64,000 nucleotides of DNA from Flavobacterium cutihirudinis (GCF_003385895.1 NZ_QRDQ01000009.1:682001-746000); one strand, 5' to 3'. Numbered from the stretch's first letter, positions 15,936 through 24,158 are shown. The notes: generated by a model from the sequence alone, not told the origin. Numbers and translations: made by a program.

Positions 15936-16535
15936 ATGCCAACTCCAAAAATCAAAAGAAGCTATCGTAAAACACGTTATATTCTTTATAAAGAAACTTT
16001 AATTGATTATAAAGAACATTTCTGGTCGTTTATTGGATCATTTGTCGGAATTGGAGTTTTGGCTTACGTACAGTCGATGCATTTTTCAGGAAGCGATGCC
16101 GTTTATTTAATTGGTTCATTTGGAGCTTCGAGTGTTTTGGTTTATGGAATTATTCAGAGCCCGTTTTCTCAGCCTCGAAATCTAGTTGGCGGACATGTAA
16201 TTTCCGCTCTTGTTGGGGTAACAGTTCATAAACTGGTTCCCGACATTATGTATATAGCTGCTCCATTAGCAGTTTCAATCGCCATAATCTTAATGCAGAT
16301 TACTAAAACACTTCACCCTCCCGGAGGCGCAACGGCTTTAATTGCTGTTATCGGAACAGAAAAAGTTAAAGCATTAGGCTATATGTATGTTCTTTCTCCA
16401 GTTTTAAGCGGAGTCCTTTTTTTACTTTTAACAGCTTTGATTTTTAACAATATGACATCAAGCAGAAGTTATCCAAGTCATAGTACATATCACAAACATT
16501 ATCATAAGATTAGAAAAAGACTGACTGGAAAATAA
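15936..16535 (+). CDS. HPP-family integral membrane protein
   Basis: 199 residues with four to five hydrophobic segments (about 30-47, 53-72, 85-105, 108-128, 143-165) and the signature LHPPGGATALIAV at 127-139. HPP proteins are widespread, and some cyanobacterial and plant members are linked to nitrite transport; the role here is unknown. The tail is basic and histidine-rich (SSRSYPSHSTYHKHYHKIRKR), an unusual feature that could bind metal. Probably read through from the ClC gene or from an unseen promoter. Confidence 0.88.
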   Translation: MPTPKIKRSYRKTRYILYKETLIDYKEHFWSFIGSFVGIGVLAYVQSMHFSGSDAVYLIGSFGASSVLVYGIIQSPFSQPRNLVGGHVISALVGVTVHKLVPDIMYIAAPLAVSIAIILMQITKTLHPPGGATALIAVIGTEKVKALGYMYVLSPVLSGVLFLLLTALIFNNMTSSRSYPSHSTYHKHYHKIRKRLTGK

Positions 16536-16549
16536 TTCTAATCCCTATT

Positions 16550-16626
16550 CCTGCAAGGTTTTCAAAACCTTGTAGCAATAACTTGAATACAATTACAAAC
16601 CTACAAGGTTTTGAAAACCTTGCAGG
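16550..16626. repeat. Hairpin: perfect 26-bp inverted repeat
   Basis: The left arm at 16550-16575 (begins CCTGCAAGGTTTTCAAAACC) is an exact reverse complement of 16601-16626. Each arm contains its own near-palindrome AAGGTTTTCAAAACCTT. It follows the HPP stop by 14 bp. Confidence 0.85.
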
Positions 16627-16719
16627 AGCGCCAGCTAAATAATCTACAGTAAATCAAAAAATCGAAAAAATCTTTTCAACAAATCGTAATTCAAAATTCG
16701 TATTTCGTTTTTTATATTT

Positions 16720-16727
16720 TACCTTTG
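16720..16727 (+). promoter_or_regulatory. -7 promoter element of the pRiA4b-like gene
   Basis: TACCTTTG, full TAnnTTTG match, 23 bp before the ATG at 16751. Confidence 0.6.
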
Positions 16728-16750
16728 ACCTCTCAATAAAAACAAAGATT

Positions 16751-17293
16751 ATGGTTTATAAATTTAGAGTAATTCTAGACGCCGAAGAAGATATTTTTAG
16801 AGACATTGCTATTCTTGAGGACGATACACTTGAGGATTTACACAATGCAATCTTCAACGCTTTTGGTTTTGACGGATCAGAAGTTGCTTCTTTCTACACT
16901 TGTGATGAAACTTGGAATCAGGAAGATGAAATTCCTCTTTTTGATACAGGAGATGTTCCTGGCGAAATCAGAACCATGAACGATTATCCGTTATCTAGTA
17001 TTTTAGATAAAGAAAACACAAAAATTATCTACGTTTACGATTTCATCAGTATGTGGACTTTCTTAGTAGAACTGGCTGCTGTTGAAGATGAAGCTGTTGG
17101 TGCTACTTACCCGGAAACTTTATTCTCGCACGGCGAAATGCCAGACGAAGCTACCGAAAAAAACTTCGAAGCTGATGACATGCACAACGATATCTACGGA
17201 GAATTTGAAGACGACCTAGACGAAGACGATCTTGATATGTTCGAAGGCGACGATAGCTTCGAAGATTATGGATTTGAGGAGAATTGGAACTGA
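16751..17293 (+). CDS. IS1096 passenger TnpR / pRiA4b ORF-3-like protein
   Basis: 180-residue acidic cytoplasmic protein. Residues 1-115 match the plasmid pRiA4b ORF-3-like fold (YKFRVILDAEEDIFRDIAILEDDTLEDLHNAIFNAFGFDG; later YVYDFISMWTFLVEL). The C-terminus (150-175) is a run of Asp and Glu. Despite the family name there is no transposase or terminal inverted repeat nearby, and in Bacteroidota it is a fixed chromosomal gene of unknown function. It has its own promoter element. Confidence 0.87.
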   Translation: MVYKFRVILDAEEDIFRDIAILEDDTLEDLHNAIFNAFGFDGSEVASFYTCDETWNQEDEIPLFDTGDVPGEIRTMNDYPLSSILDKENTKIIYVYDFISMWTFLVELAAVEDEAVGATYPETLFSHGEMPDEATEKNFEADDMHNDIYGEFEDDLDEDDLDMFEGDDSFEDYGFEENWN

Positions 17294-17295
17294 CG

Positions 17296-17336
17296 TAAAA
17301 GTTACTAAGTGCAAAGATGCTAAGATTCTAAGTTTT
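17296..17336. repeat. Short-word repeat, left flank of the S23 gene
   Basis: Contains AGTTACTAAGTG, GATGCTAAG and ATTCTAAG, words whose complements occur just after the S23 gene at 17752-17790. Confidence 0.6.
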
Positions 17337-17357
17337 CTTATATTTTGAAAGTTTTTT

Positions 17358-17388
17358 CTTATTTTTAAAAACTAATTTTAAAAATAAG
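17358..17388 (+). promoter_or_regulatory. Perfect hairpin abutting the S23 start codon
   Basis: CTTATTTTTAAAA (17358-17370) pairs exactly with TTTTAAAAATAAG (17376-17388) around ACTAA, ending two bases before the ATG at 17391. If transcribed it would occlude the ribosome entry site; function is inferred only. Confidence 0.55.
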
Positions 17389-17390
17389 AA

Positions 17391-17750
17391 ATGAGTCATT
17401 TTAGAAAAATCTTGGTTTGGCAGAAATCAATTTCCTTAGTTACCAAAATTTACAAAACAACTAGATCTTTTCCAAAAGAAGAAACTTTTGGCCTGACTTC
17501 TCAAATACGTCGAAGTTCAGTTTCAATTTCAAGTAATATTGCCGAAGGATCTGGGAGAGAAAGCACTAAAGATTTTTTAAGATTTTTATACATTTCTCTT
17601 GGTTCTTTATTTGAAATGCAAACTCAACTTGAAATTGCAAAAAACATAATTTACATAAACGAAGAAGAATTTAACCTTTTATATGAGGATAGTCGAGAGA
17701 TCGAGAGAATGTTAGCGTCATTAATTAAAAAATTAAAAGACACTATCTAA
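17391..17750 (+). CDS. Four-helix bundle protein (23S rRNA intervening-sequence protein family, S23)
   Basis: 119 residues, S23/IVP family. Visible are the start FRKILVWQKSISLVTKIYKT, the turn GLTSQIRRSSVSISSNIAEGSGR (34-56), and two further amphipathic helices ending MLASLIKKLKDTI. Relatives were first found encoded inside 23S rRNA intervening sequences, but here there is no rRNA. The gene is bracketed by mutually complementary short-word repeats and has a perfect hairpin right before the start, suggesting it entered an existing intergenic repeat as a cassette (inference). Function is unknown. Confidence 0.92.
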   Translation: MSHFRKILVWQKSISLVTKIYKTTRSFPKEETFGLTSQIRRSSVSISSNIAEGSGRESTKDFLRFLYISLGSLFEMQTQLEIAKNIIYINEEEFNLLYEDSREIERMLASLIKKLKDTI

Positions 17751-17751
17751 A

Positions 17752-17790
17752 AACTTAGTATCTTAGAAACTTAGAATCTCAGCAACTCAA
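17752..17790. repeat. Short-word repeat, right flank of the S23 gene
   Basis: ACTTAGTATCTTAG, AAACTTAGAATC and TCAGCAACTC, complementary to the words at 17296-17336, so the two flanks form broken arms of one palindrome around the gene. Confidence 0.6.
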
Positions 17791-17794
17791 AAAA

Positions 17795-18853
17795 ATGATC
17801 AACCTATTCAACACCCACATCGAGACGCTTGCGATACATCGCGTAGGAAACAAAAGCCGTAACGAGGCTATTTTTTTATCAGAGCAGCCATTTAATCTAA
17901 ATGATGAAATTGTTCCTTTGATAAAAGAATATTTCTTTAAGCCTTTTAGAGAAAAAGAGGAAAACTATTATCAGTTTGCGCACGAAGTGGACTTGGACTA
18001 TAACGATATGTTCAAATATGCTACTGAGATTTTTACAAATCCTGCTAGTGTACAAGAGGTTTCTAAAAAGATCACGAAGCATTTATACGAGCAGTCAAAT
18101 CATCCGCATATTAAAAACGGAGAGGTTTATGTAACGTATTTGACAAACTTAAGCATTGACAATAACGTAGTTGATGCAATCGGAATTTTTAAAAGCGAAT
18201 TGCAAGCCGACTTTTTACAATTTGAAGAAAAAGACAGCAATCTTGAAATGATTTTGCAACAAGGAATCAACCTAAGCAAATTAGATAAAGGATGTTTGAT
18301 TTTCAATTATAAAAAAGAAGAAGGATATAAAATTCTAACTGTAGACAGCAACCGTTATGACGCTCGTTACTGGTTGGAGCACTTTTTATCTGTAGATGCT
18401 TTTGAAGATGAAAATTTCATCACAAAAAAATATTTAAAGTTCTGTCAAAACTTCGCAAAAGATGTTGTTTTGCCAGCAGAAGACAAGAAAGAGGAAGTAA
18501 TGTTTATGAACAGATCTGTGAATTATTTTGCTAAAAATGATCAGTTTGAAGAGCAAAATTTCTTGAATGAAGTACTAGACAATCCTGATTTAATTCCTGA
18601 ATTTAAAAACTATAAAGTTGATAAAGGAGAAAAATACAGCATCGAAGATGTAACCTCATTCCCAATTGCCAACGCAGCAGTTTCTGACGCTAGAAAATCG
18701 ATTAAAAATGTGATTAATTTAGATACTCACATTCAGATTAAAATGGATTTCATCAATCCTGAAAGTGCAGAAAAATTTGTTGAAAAAGGCTGGGATGAAG
18801 AAAAACAAATGTATTACTACTTAGTTTACTTCAACAAAGAAGAAAAAAGCTAA
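17795..18853 (+). CDS. Nucleoid-associated protein (NdpA/YejK family)
   Basis: 352-residue protein of the 37-kDa nucleoid-associated family. The family N-terminus is present (INLFNTHIETLAIHRVGNK), followed by the FNYKKEEGYKILTVDSNRYDARYWLEHFLSV core and RSVNYF...FEEQNFLNEVL, and a C-terminal domain to 352. E. coli YejK is a nucleoid component that binds topoisomerase IV and gyrase; the same role is only inferred here. It lies 44 bp after the S23 gene and has its own terminator. Confidence 0.9.
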   Translation: MINLFNTHIETLAIHRVGNKSRNEAIFLSEQPFNLNDEIVPLIKEYFFKPFREKEENYYQFAHEVDLDYNDMFKYATEIFTNPASVQEVSKKITKHLYEQSNHPHIKNGEVYVTYLTNLSIDNNVVDAIGIFKSELQADFLQFEEKDSNLEMILQQGINLSKLDKGCLIFNYKKEEGYKILTVDSNRYDARYWLEHFLSVDAFEDENFITKKYLKFCQNFAKDVVLPAEDKKEEVMFMNRSVNYFAKNDQFEEQNFLNEVLDNPDLIPEFKNYKVDKGEKYSIEDVTSFPIANAAVSDARKSIKNVINLDTHIQIKMDFINPESAEKFVEKGWDEEKQMYYYLVYFNKEEKS

Positions 18854-18887
18854 GAAGTTTTCATTTTCTATTACTTACTTAAAACAG

Positions 18888-18924
18888 AAAAAGGCAGTTA
18901 CATTTTGTAATTGCCTTTTTTTAT
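18888..18924 (+). terminator. Terminator of the nucleoid-associated protein gene
   Basis: Stem AAAAAGGCAGTTAC/GTAATTGCCTTTTT (one G-T pair), 4-nt loop, then T run. Also symmetrical enough to act on the convergent tetR transcript. Confidence 0.8.
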
Positions 18925-18940
18925 TACCATTATTCTGATG

Positions 18941-19522
18941 TTATAAAACCGAAAAAACCGCTTTTACAATATCGTCATAAACCTGTTTATTCCTTTCTCC
19001 GGCACGAGCCAAAACACGAATTCCCGAGTAATTATTAAAGATGAATCGAGCCAAAACTTTTGCGTCAAGCGTCTTTGAAATATGCCCAGCCTCCTGCCCT
19101 TTTTTAACGGCATTTGTAAAGACTTCTTCCATAGTTTGACTGTTGCTTTTTACAATTTTAGCAATTTCTTCGTCGTGCATAGCCAATTCTACAGACGAAT
19201 TAACCATAAAACAGCCTTTTGTAATTCGGTCTTCTAAACTTTCGATCACAGCTTGTTTAAAAATTTCATGTAACGTTTCTTTTACATTATCAGATTTCTC
19301 CAAAAGTTCTTTTACAGTATCTTGAGCTTGTTGCTGATAACGCTGTAAAGATTTTGAAAATAGCTTTTGCTTATCGCCAAAAGTATCATACAAACTAGAG
19401 CGGCTCAAACCTAAATGTGTCACCAAATCCTGTGCAGAAGTTCCGTTATAACCTTTGTGCCAAAAGATTTCAATTGCTTTATCTAAAGCCTGATCTTCGT
19501 TAAATTCTTTTGTTCTAGCCAT
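18941..19522 (-). CDS. TetR/AcrR-family repressor, probable regulator of itself and the SDR gene
   Basis: 193 residues. N-terminal helix-turn-helix domain about 8-55 (FNEDQALDKAIEIFWHKGYN, SAQDLVTHLGLSRSSLYDTF) and an all-helical ligand/dimer domain with the KGCFMVNSSVELA segment typical of the subgroup paired with oxidoreductases. The frame is open 16 codons further up, but I chose the ATG at 19522 (MARTKEF): a full -7 element (19546-19553) and an operator lie within or just before the longer version. The same palindrome GGAAC-GATC-GTTCC stands before this gene and before the upstream SDR gene, so it most likely represses both. Inducer unknown. Confidence 0.93.
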   Translation of the reverse strand: MARTKEFNEDQALDKAIEIFWHKGYNGTSAQDLVTHLGLSRSSLYDTFGDKQKLFSKSLQRYQQQAQDTVKELLEKSDNVKETLHEIFKQAVIESLEDRITKGCFMVNSSVELAMHDEEIAKIVKSNSQTMEEVFTNAVKKGQEAGHISKTLDAKVLARFIFNNYSGIRVLARAGERNKQVYDDIVKAVFSVL

Positions 19523-19545
19523 CGCTTCAAAATTAAATTCATTTC

Positions 19546-19577
19546 CAAAGATACTAAAAATACGGAACAATCGTTCC
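19546..19577 (-). promoter_or_regulatory. tetR promoter with operator O1
   Basis: Minus-strand -7 element TATCTTTG (19546-19553). Ten bp upstream lies GGAACGATTGTTCC (19564-19577), 13/14 of a perfect palindrome and nearly identical to the site at 20403-20422. A repressor here would block RNA polymerase. Confidence 0.8.
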
Positions 19578-19594
19578 TGAATTAGTCAAAAAAA

Positions 19595-20347
19595 TTATAA
19601 TACTGTATTAACAGTAAGGCCACCATCAACAACAATTTCAGTTCCTGTAATGAATGAAGAATCATCTGAAGCAAGGAAACTAATTGTTTTTGCAACTTCA
19701 GCGGCTTGTCCAAAACGTTTCAATAAAATTTTGTTACCTAAAGCTGCGCCTAAACCTTCCACTTCTTCTTTTTCTAAACCAACTTTACCGTATAAAGGCG
19801 TTTCGATTGGACCAGGAGAAACTGCATTTACTCTGATTTTTCTTGGTGCTAATTCAGCAGCAAAGATTCTGTTTAAAGATAAAACGGCTGCTTTACTTGC
19901 TCCATAAACACTTGAACCTGGCATTCCTAATTGTGCATTTACCGAAGTATTAAAAATAATAGAACCACCATCATTTAAAATTGGCAACACTTTCTGAACT
20001 GTAAAATAAACACCTTTTACATTCACATTCATAATACTGTCGTAATGATCTTCTGAAGCTGAATCTACTGGAGCGAAAGCTGCAATTCCTGCATTCAAAA
20101 ACAAAATATCTACTTTTCCGAATTTTGCTTTTACTTCTTCTACCAAACTATCAATTGATTTTAAATCAGATTGATCAGCAACGATTCCGGTAACATTCAA
20201 TTCTGTTTCGGCTTTTGCCAAAGCTTCTTTGTTTCTTCCTGTTACAATTACTTTTACACCTTTTGCTACTAAATCAGCTGCAGCTGCATATCCAATTCCA
20301 CTGTTTCCACCTGTTACGATTGCAACTTTGTTTTCTAAATTTTTCAT
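19595..20347 (-). CDS. SDR-family NAD(P)-dependent oxidoreductase
   Basis: 250-residue classical short-chain dehydrogenase. Nucleotide loop GGNSGIG at 13-19, NAG motif at 85-87, catalytic S135, Y148 and K152 (YGASK), and the C-terminal IDGG-type VDGGLTV. R38 in VTGRNK favours NADPH. The substrate is not readable. It is the first gene of an SDR-tetR unit; its promoter has the TetR-type operator placed right against the -7 element. This pairing is common for quinone- or aldehyde-responsive detoxification pairs, but that is inference. Confidence 0.92.
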   Translation of the reverse strand: MKNLENKVAIVTGGNSGIGYAAAADLVAKGVKVIVTGRNKEALAKAETELNVTGIVADQSDLKSIDSLVEEVKAKFGKVDILFLNAGIAAFAPVDSASEDHYDSIMNVNVKGVYFTVQKVLPILNDGGSIIFNTSVNAQLGMPGSSVYGASKAAVLSLNRIFAAELAPRKIRVNAVSPGPIETPLYGKVGLEKEEVEGLGAALGNKILLKRFGQAAEVAKTISFLASDDSSFITGTEIVVDGGLTVNTVL

Positions 20348-20390
20348 TTTACTTTTTATTTAAGTTATTGATTATTCAATTATTATGGTA

Positions 20391-20422
20391 CAAAGATATA
20401 ATAACAGAACGATCGTTCCGTT
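20391..20422 (-). promoter_or_regulatory. SDR promoter with operator O2
   Basis: Minus-strand -7 element TATCTTTG (20391-20398) with the operator AACGGAACGATCGTTCTGTT at 20403-20422, a 20-bp palindrome with one mismatched pair, lying in the -33/-7 spacer. Same core as O1. Confidence 0.85.
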
Positions 20423-20548
20423 ATTTACATTGTTAATTTTTAGTTAAAAAAACAAAAACTCTCTTCGACCCCTTTATTTATAAAGAAATAAACTATCCCA
20501 CCATAAACGAAACAAATTGCAAAATGTCGGTGATTCTTAATTTATGCT

Positions 20549-20556
20549 TAAATTTG
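20549..20556 (+). promoter_or_regulatory. -7 promoter element of the GAF-protein gene
   Basis: TAAATTTG, full match. It overlaps an upstream in-frame ATG at 20544 and so shows the real start is the ATG at 20577. Confidence 0.6.
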
Positions 20557-20576
20557 TATTCCTAAAACTCAAACAG

Positions 20577-22946
20577 ATGGATCGTCTTTTACCTTACGAA
20601 AGTCCTTTCGAAACCGTAATCTCATTTCATAAATTAATTGAATCATTTGAAGAAATTGCTTTATCTGATGTGGATTACCGATCTAACTATGCCAAAGCTA
20701 TTTTAAAAGAAGTTGAAGCTTATCCGGAATTCAGAAACGGAATTCGTGACTATAACATTATAAAGAATAATGAAGCATTAATAAAAAATCTGGTTGCCGA
20801 TCTATTTCCTACTGCACTGACGAACAACGAAATAAAGGCAATCACAATTCCTTTTCAAAACATATCTTTCAATTATACAGAGCGTTTCAAAAAGATTTTA
20901 AGAAACGCAGGTGACGAATTTTATATGGAAATTCGTGATTTTGATGAGCATCAATTCTATATCAATAATTGCTGTTTGATTCTGGCGTATTATTACAATC
21001 AGAATATTGATTTCAACAAACCGTTTTTCTATGATATTCCCGATGAAGAAGGTATAAAAAAACATTACCGAATTTTATACAACGCTGACTTCATGGAGAT
21101 TACTCCAACAGCAGAAGCCATAGAATTGACTCAGGATGATATTGATCTCTTAATTGATAATTATAATGATCTTGAATTATGGAAATCAAAATTCCCTGAA
21201 AGAAGCTGGATTTTAAAAGGTTTCGGAATTGTTTCTTTATTTGATGCTACTACTGAAAGTGCTATTTCGAACCTGAAAAGTAATTTATTAAAACCTGATT
21301 CTACTCGTGTTGAATCCACTGAAATTATCGAGGATATTTTTAGATCTATCTTTAAGATTCCGAGTTTAAAAGTGGGCTTTATTATTTATAATCCTGAAGA
21401 AGAAAAATTCATCAGACCAATTAAGTTTGATAATCAGTTACAGAGTTTTCTTTTAAAAACAGATCAGGAAGTAGACTGCAAGAATGCTTTCTTTGGTTGT
21501 TCATTCGAAAATCTTTTAGACAAAAAAGAACCTTTTGTGATTTCGAACGTTGAGAAATTCATCGAAGAATCTTCAAATAAAAGACTTGGTGAACATTTAC
21601 TAAAACAAGGCATTCAAAGTTGTGTGTTTGCACCGGTCATCAAAGACGAACAATTGTTGGGCGTTGTCGAATTAGTTTCTGAAAATCCCCGCGATTTGAA
21701 TAGTGTCAACGCTACAAAACTCGAATTGATTTTACCGTATTTAACGGACACTATTGACCGCTATAATACGGATATGCAGCATCAAGTTGAAGCTATTATT
21801 CAACGTGAATATACTACGATTCACCCAAGTGTTTATTGGAAGTTTAGAAAAGAATCTCAGAACTATTTTCAAAATATCAATCATACAAAAGATTATATTT
21901 TTAAGGAAATTGTATTCAAAAATGTATATCCGCTATACGGGCAAATCGATATTAAAGGTTCTTCAGAACACCGAAATGAAACCGTAAAAACCGATTTAAA
22001 AAATCAGCTTACAATGCTTTTGGAAATTTTTGATAATCAAAAACCAAATTCAAATCTGGTTCTTCTGGAACAAAGAAAATTTGAACTGGAATCGCTTAGA
22101 AATGAATTAGATTTTCCGCTTAAAGCGGATACTGAACAGCATATTCAAAGATATATCGAAGAAGAAATTCATCCGATACTTAAAAAAAGTAAAGATTCTT
22201 TTCAGAGCGAAAAACTGGAAGAAGCTTATTTTGCAAGTCTTGATGAAAAGTCCGGTTTATTTTATCAGGAAAGAAAGAAGTTTGATAATGCAATGTCCAT
22301 CATCAATAAAAAATTGGCTTCTGTTTTAGATAAAAAACAATTAGAAGCACAGCAAATTTATCCACATTATTACGAACGTTTTAAAACGGATGGTGTTGAA
22401 CACAATTTATATATTGGTGCATCAATTTCGCCAACAAAGCCATTTGATATGATGTATTTGCATAATTTGAGATTATGGCAATTGCAGACTTTATGCGAAA
22501 TGGAACTGGAACATCATGAACTTAAGGAATCACTTCCTTATGAGTTGGATGTAACCTCTTTAATTTTAGTTTTCAGTTCTCCACTTTCCATACGTTTCAG
22601 AATGGATGAAAAACGTTTTGACGTTGACGGAACCTATAATGCAAGATATGAAGTGGTCAAAAAACGAATTGACAAATCGAATATCAAAGGGACAAAAGAA
22701 AGAATTACCGAGAAAGAAAAAATTACGATTGTATATTCTCAAAACAGCGAAGAAGCAGAATATTTAAAATACATTAAATACCTTCAGCACAAAAAAGTTC
22801 TTGAACCGGCCATCGAACAATTTGAGGTTGAAGACCTTCAGGGAGTTTCGGGATTGAGAGCGATACGTGTAAAAGTAATCAACAATGCTGCAAATCCGGC
22901 AGCAAAAAAAATCACTTATCAAGATTTATTAGATGAGCTCAACTAA
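20577..22946 (+). CDS. Large GAF-domain protein of unknown function
   Basis: 789 residues from the ATG at 20577 (MDRLLPYESPFET). I see no signal peptide or membrane helix, so it is cytoplasmic. Residues about 245-385 look like a GAF domain (LKVGFIIYNPEEEKFIRPIKF, then GIQSCVFAPVIKDEQLLGVVELVSENP). The N-terminal 230 residues and the C-terminal 400 (helical, with HYYERFKTDGVEHNLYIGASI and a late MDEKRFDVDG segment) match no family I recognise; no kinase, cyclase or phosphodiesterase motif is visible. It converges on the HD-PycTM gene with only 18 bp between stops. It may be a ligand-sensing regulator. Confidence 0.8.
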   Translation: MDRLLPYESPFETVISFHKLIESFEEIALSDVDYRSNYAKAILKEVEAYPEFRNGIRDYNIIKNNEALIKNLVADLFPTALTNNEIKAITIPFQNISFNYTERFKKILRNAGDEFYMEIRDFDEHQFYINNCCLILAYYYNQNIDFNKPFFYDIPDEEGIKKHYRILYNADFMEITPTAEAIELTQDDIDLLIDNYNDLELWKSKFPERSWILKGFGIVSLFDATTESAISNLKSNLLKPDSTRVESTEIIEDIFRSIFKIPSLKVGFIIYNPEEEKFIRPIKFDNQLQSFLLKTDQEVDCKNAFFGCSFENLLDKKEPFVISNVEKFIEESSNKRLGEHLLKQGIQSCVFAPVIKDEQLLGVVELVSENPRDLNSVNATKLELILPYLTDTIDRYNTDMQHQVEAIIQREYTTIHPSVYWKFRKESQNYFQNINHTKDYIFKEIVFKNVYPLYGQIDIKGSSEHRNETVKTDLKNQLTMLLEIFDNQKPNSNLVLLEQRKFELESLRNELDFPLKADTEQHIQRYIEEEIHPILKKSKDSFQSEKLEEAYFASLDEKSGLFYQERKKFDNAMSIINKKLASVLDKKQLEAQQIYPHYYERFKTDGVEHNLYIGASISPTKPFDMMYLHNLRLWQLQTLCEMELEHHELKESLPYELDVTSLILVFSSPLSIRFRMDEKRFDVDGTYNARYEVVKKRIDKSNIKGTKERITEKEKITIVYSQNSEEAEYLKYIKYLQHKKVLEPAIEQFEVEDLQGVSGLRAIRVKVINNAANPAAKKITYQDLLDELN

Positions 22947-22966
22947 AATTAGTTGAGCTTTTTTTT
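22936..22966. terminator. Terminator shared by the convergent GAF and HD-PycTM genes
   Basis: AGCTCAACTAA/TTAGTTGAGCT, 11 bp with a 2-nt centre, followed by eight T. The GAF stop codon is inside the stem and the HD gene stop lies at the end of the T run. Confidence 0.8.
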
Positions 22967-24158
22967 AAACAGTTACTTCTTTAAAGGCAATAACAAAAGC
23001 GATTACCGTAATAATAATTCCGAACATGAAAAAGTTATAGGCAATTCGGAGTAAGTTATATTTTCGTTGTAAAACCAATCCCAAATAATACAAATCTTTG
23101 ATCATCGTCGAATACAGATAATCTCTGTCTTTCATCATTTCGTTCATTGCCCAATCATAATCTTCTAAAGGCATTTTATAGAAATTTCCAAAAAACATTA
23201 AATTCACCTTTTTTGCTTCAACATCATCTCGTGTAAAAAATCCAGAAGTTACTTTTGGACGTGTAGATAGAATCGCAAAAATAATCGTGATCACGCTTGA
23301 CATCAGCATAATAAAAGTAGGAACAACTAAATGCGCATTTTTCGGACTATCCAATTTCGGAATAATAGATGATAATGCTATCGAAATGATAATTGCATTT
23401 ACAGACAACAAAATATTAGCTTTACTATCTGCGATACCGCTTAAACGTGTATGATTTCCGAGCGTTACGCGAAATAAAGTATCAATTCCGCGCTCAGGTT
23501 TTTCTGCTTTTTCCGCTTTTTCTCGCTTTTTATTCTCTTCTTCGATTGCAGCTGCAGCTTTCAATTCCTGTTTGTTTATTTTTTTCTGAATTAATAACAG
23601 GTTTTTTTCTTTTAAAGGTTGCCATTTTCTTAAAGCATAATCAGTATAGAAGCGATGTTTATTCAATAAAAAGTTTAAATTTTCCCTTGTCCATTCGGCA
23701 TTAGAAAAACTTACTATTCCGGTATTTTTTAATTCTAAACGCAATAATTCGCAGGTTGTAGCATATTCTACCCCCATTAAATGCGCATAATCTGCATCTC
23801 TGATTATTTTTTCTAAATGTGTTTTAGGCTCATAATCTTTGGTCGTAGCCAAAATCAAACTCGAAACAAGCGCAATAAATTCTTCCGATTTTCCTTTTTT
23901 ACGTAAAAAATCAGCGGCTATTTCTTTACTTTTTTCTTCATGATTTTCATATCCGTCAACATAACCAGTGTCGTGAAACCAGGCAGCAACTAAGAGCGCT
24001 TCCTTATCATCGCCTTCTACATCTTCTTTTTTACAAAGCTCTTTAACCGCAGTAACCACAGTAAAAGTATGATTAAAATTATGGTAAGAATATAAATTAG
24101 AAAGTTTATCTTTGAGTAAATTACTGACGAAATCTTCGGATTGTTCTACTAGATTCAT
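22965..24158 (-). CDS. HD phosphohydrolase fused to a PycTM (DUF5706) membrane domain
   Basis: 397 residues. N-terminal HD domain (20-180) with a complete H-HD-D set: H30, H62-D63 (AAWFHDTGYVDG) and D121 (IRDADYAHL). A charged linker (about 195-222, EEENKKREKAEKAEKPERG) leads to a DUF5706 domain: LFRVTLGNHTRLSGIADSKA around 228-247, then membrane helices at about 248-268 and 280-300, and a further hydrophobic segment at 370-392. DUF5706/PycTM is the membrane-disrupting effector domain of Pycsar anti-phage systems, where it is activated by cyclic pyrimidine nucleotides. No cyclase lies nearby. The HD part could hydrolyse the nucleotide; that is inference. Only 26 bp separates its start from the divergent 24185 gene. 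Confidence 0.87.
   Translation of the reverse strand: MNLVEQSEDFVSNLLKDKLSNLYSYHNFNHTFTVVTAVKELCKKEDVEGDDKEALLVAAWFHDTGYVDGYENHEEKSKEIAADFLRKKGKSEEFIALVSSLILATTKDYEPKTHLEKIIRDADYAHLMGVEYATTCELLRLELKNTGIVSFSNAEWTRENLNFLLNKHRFYTDYALRKWQPLKEKNLLLIQKKINKQELKAAAAIEEENKKREKAEKAEKPERGIDTLFRVTLGNHTRLSGIADSKANILLSVNAIIISIALSSIIPKLDSPKNAHLVVPTFIMLMSSVITIIFAILSTRPKVTSGFFTRDDVEAKKVNLMFFGNFYKMPLEDYDWAMNEMMKDRDYLYSTMIKDLYYLGLVLQRKYNLLRIAYNFFMFGIIITVIAFVIAFKEVTV

Noticed and set aside
16751..17293. Possible mobile element because of the IS1096 passenger-type name
   Set aside because: No transposase, terminal repeat or target duplication nearby; the gene has its own promoter and looks chromosomal.
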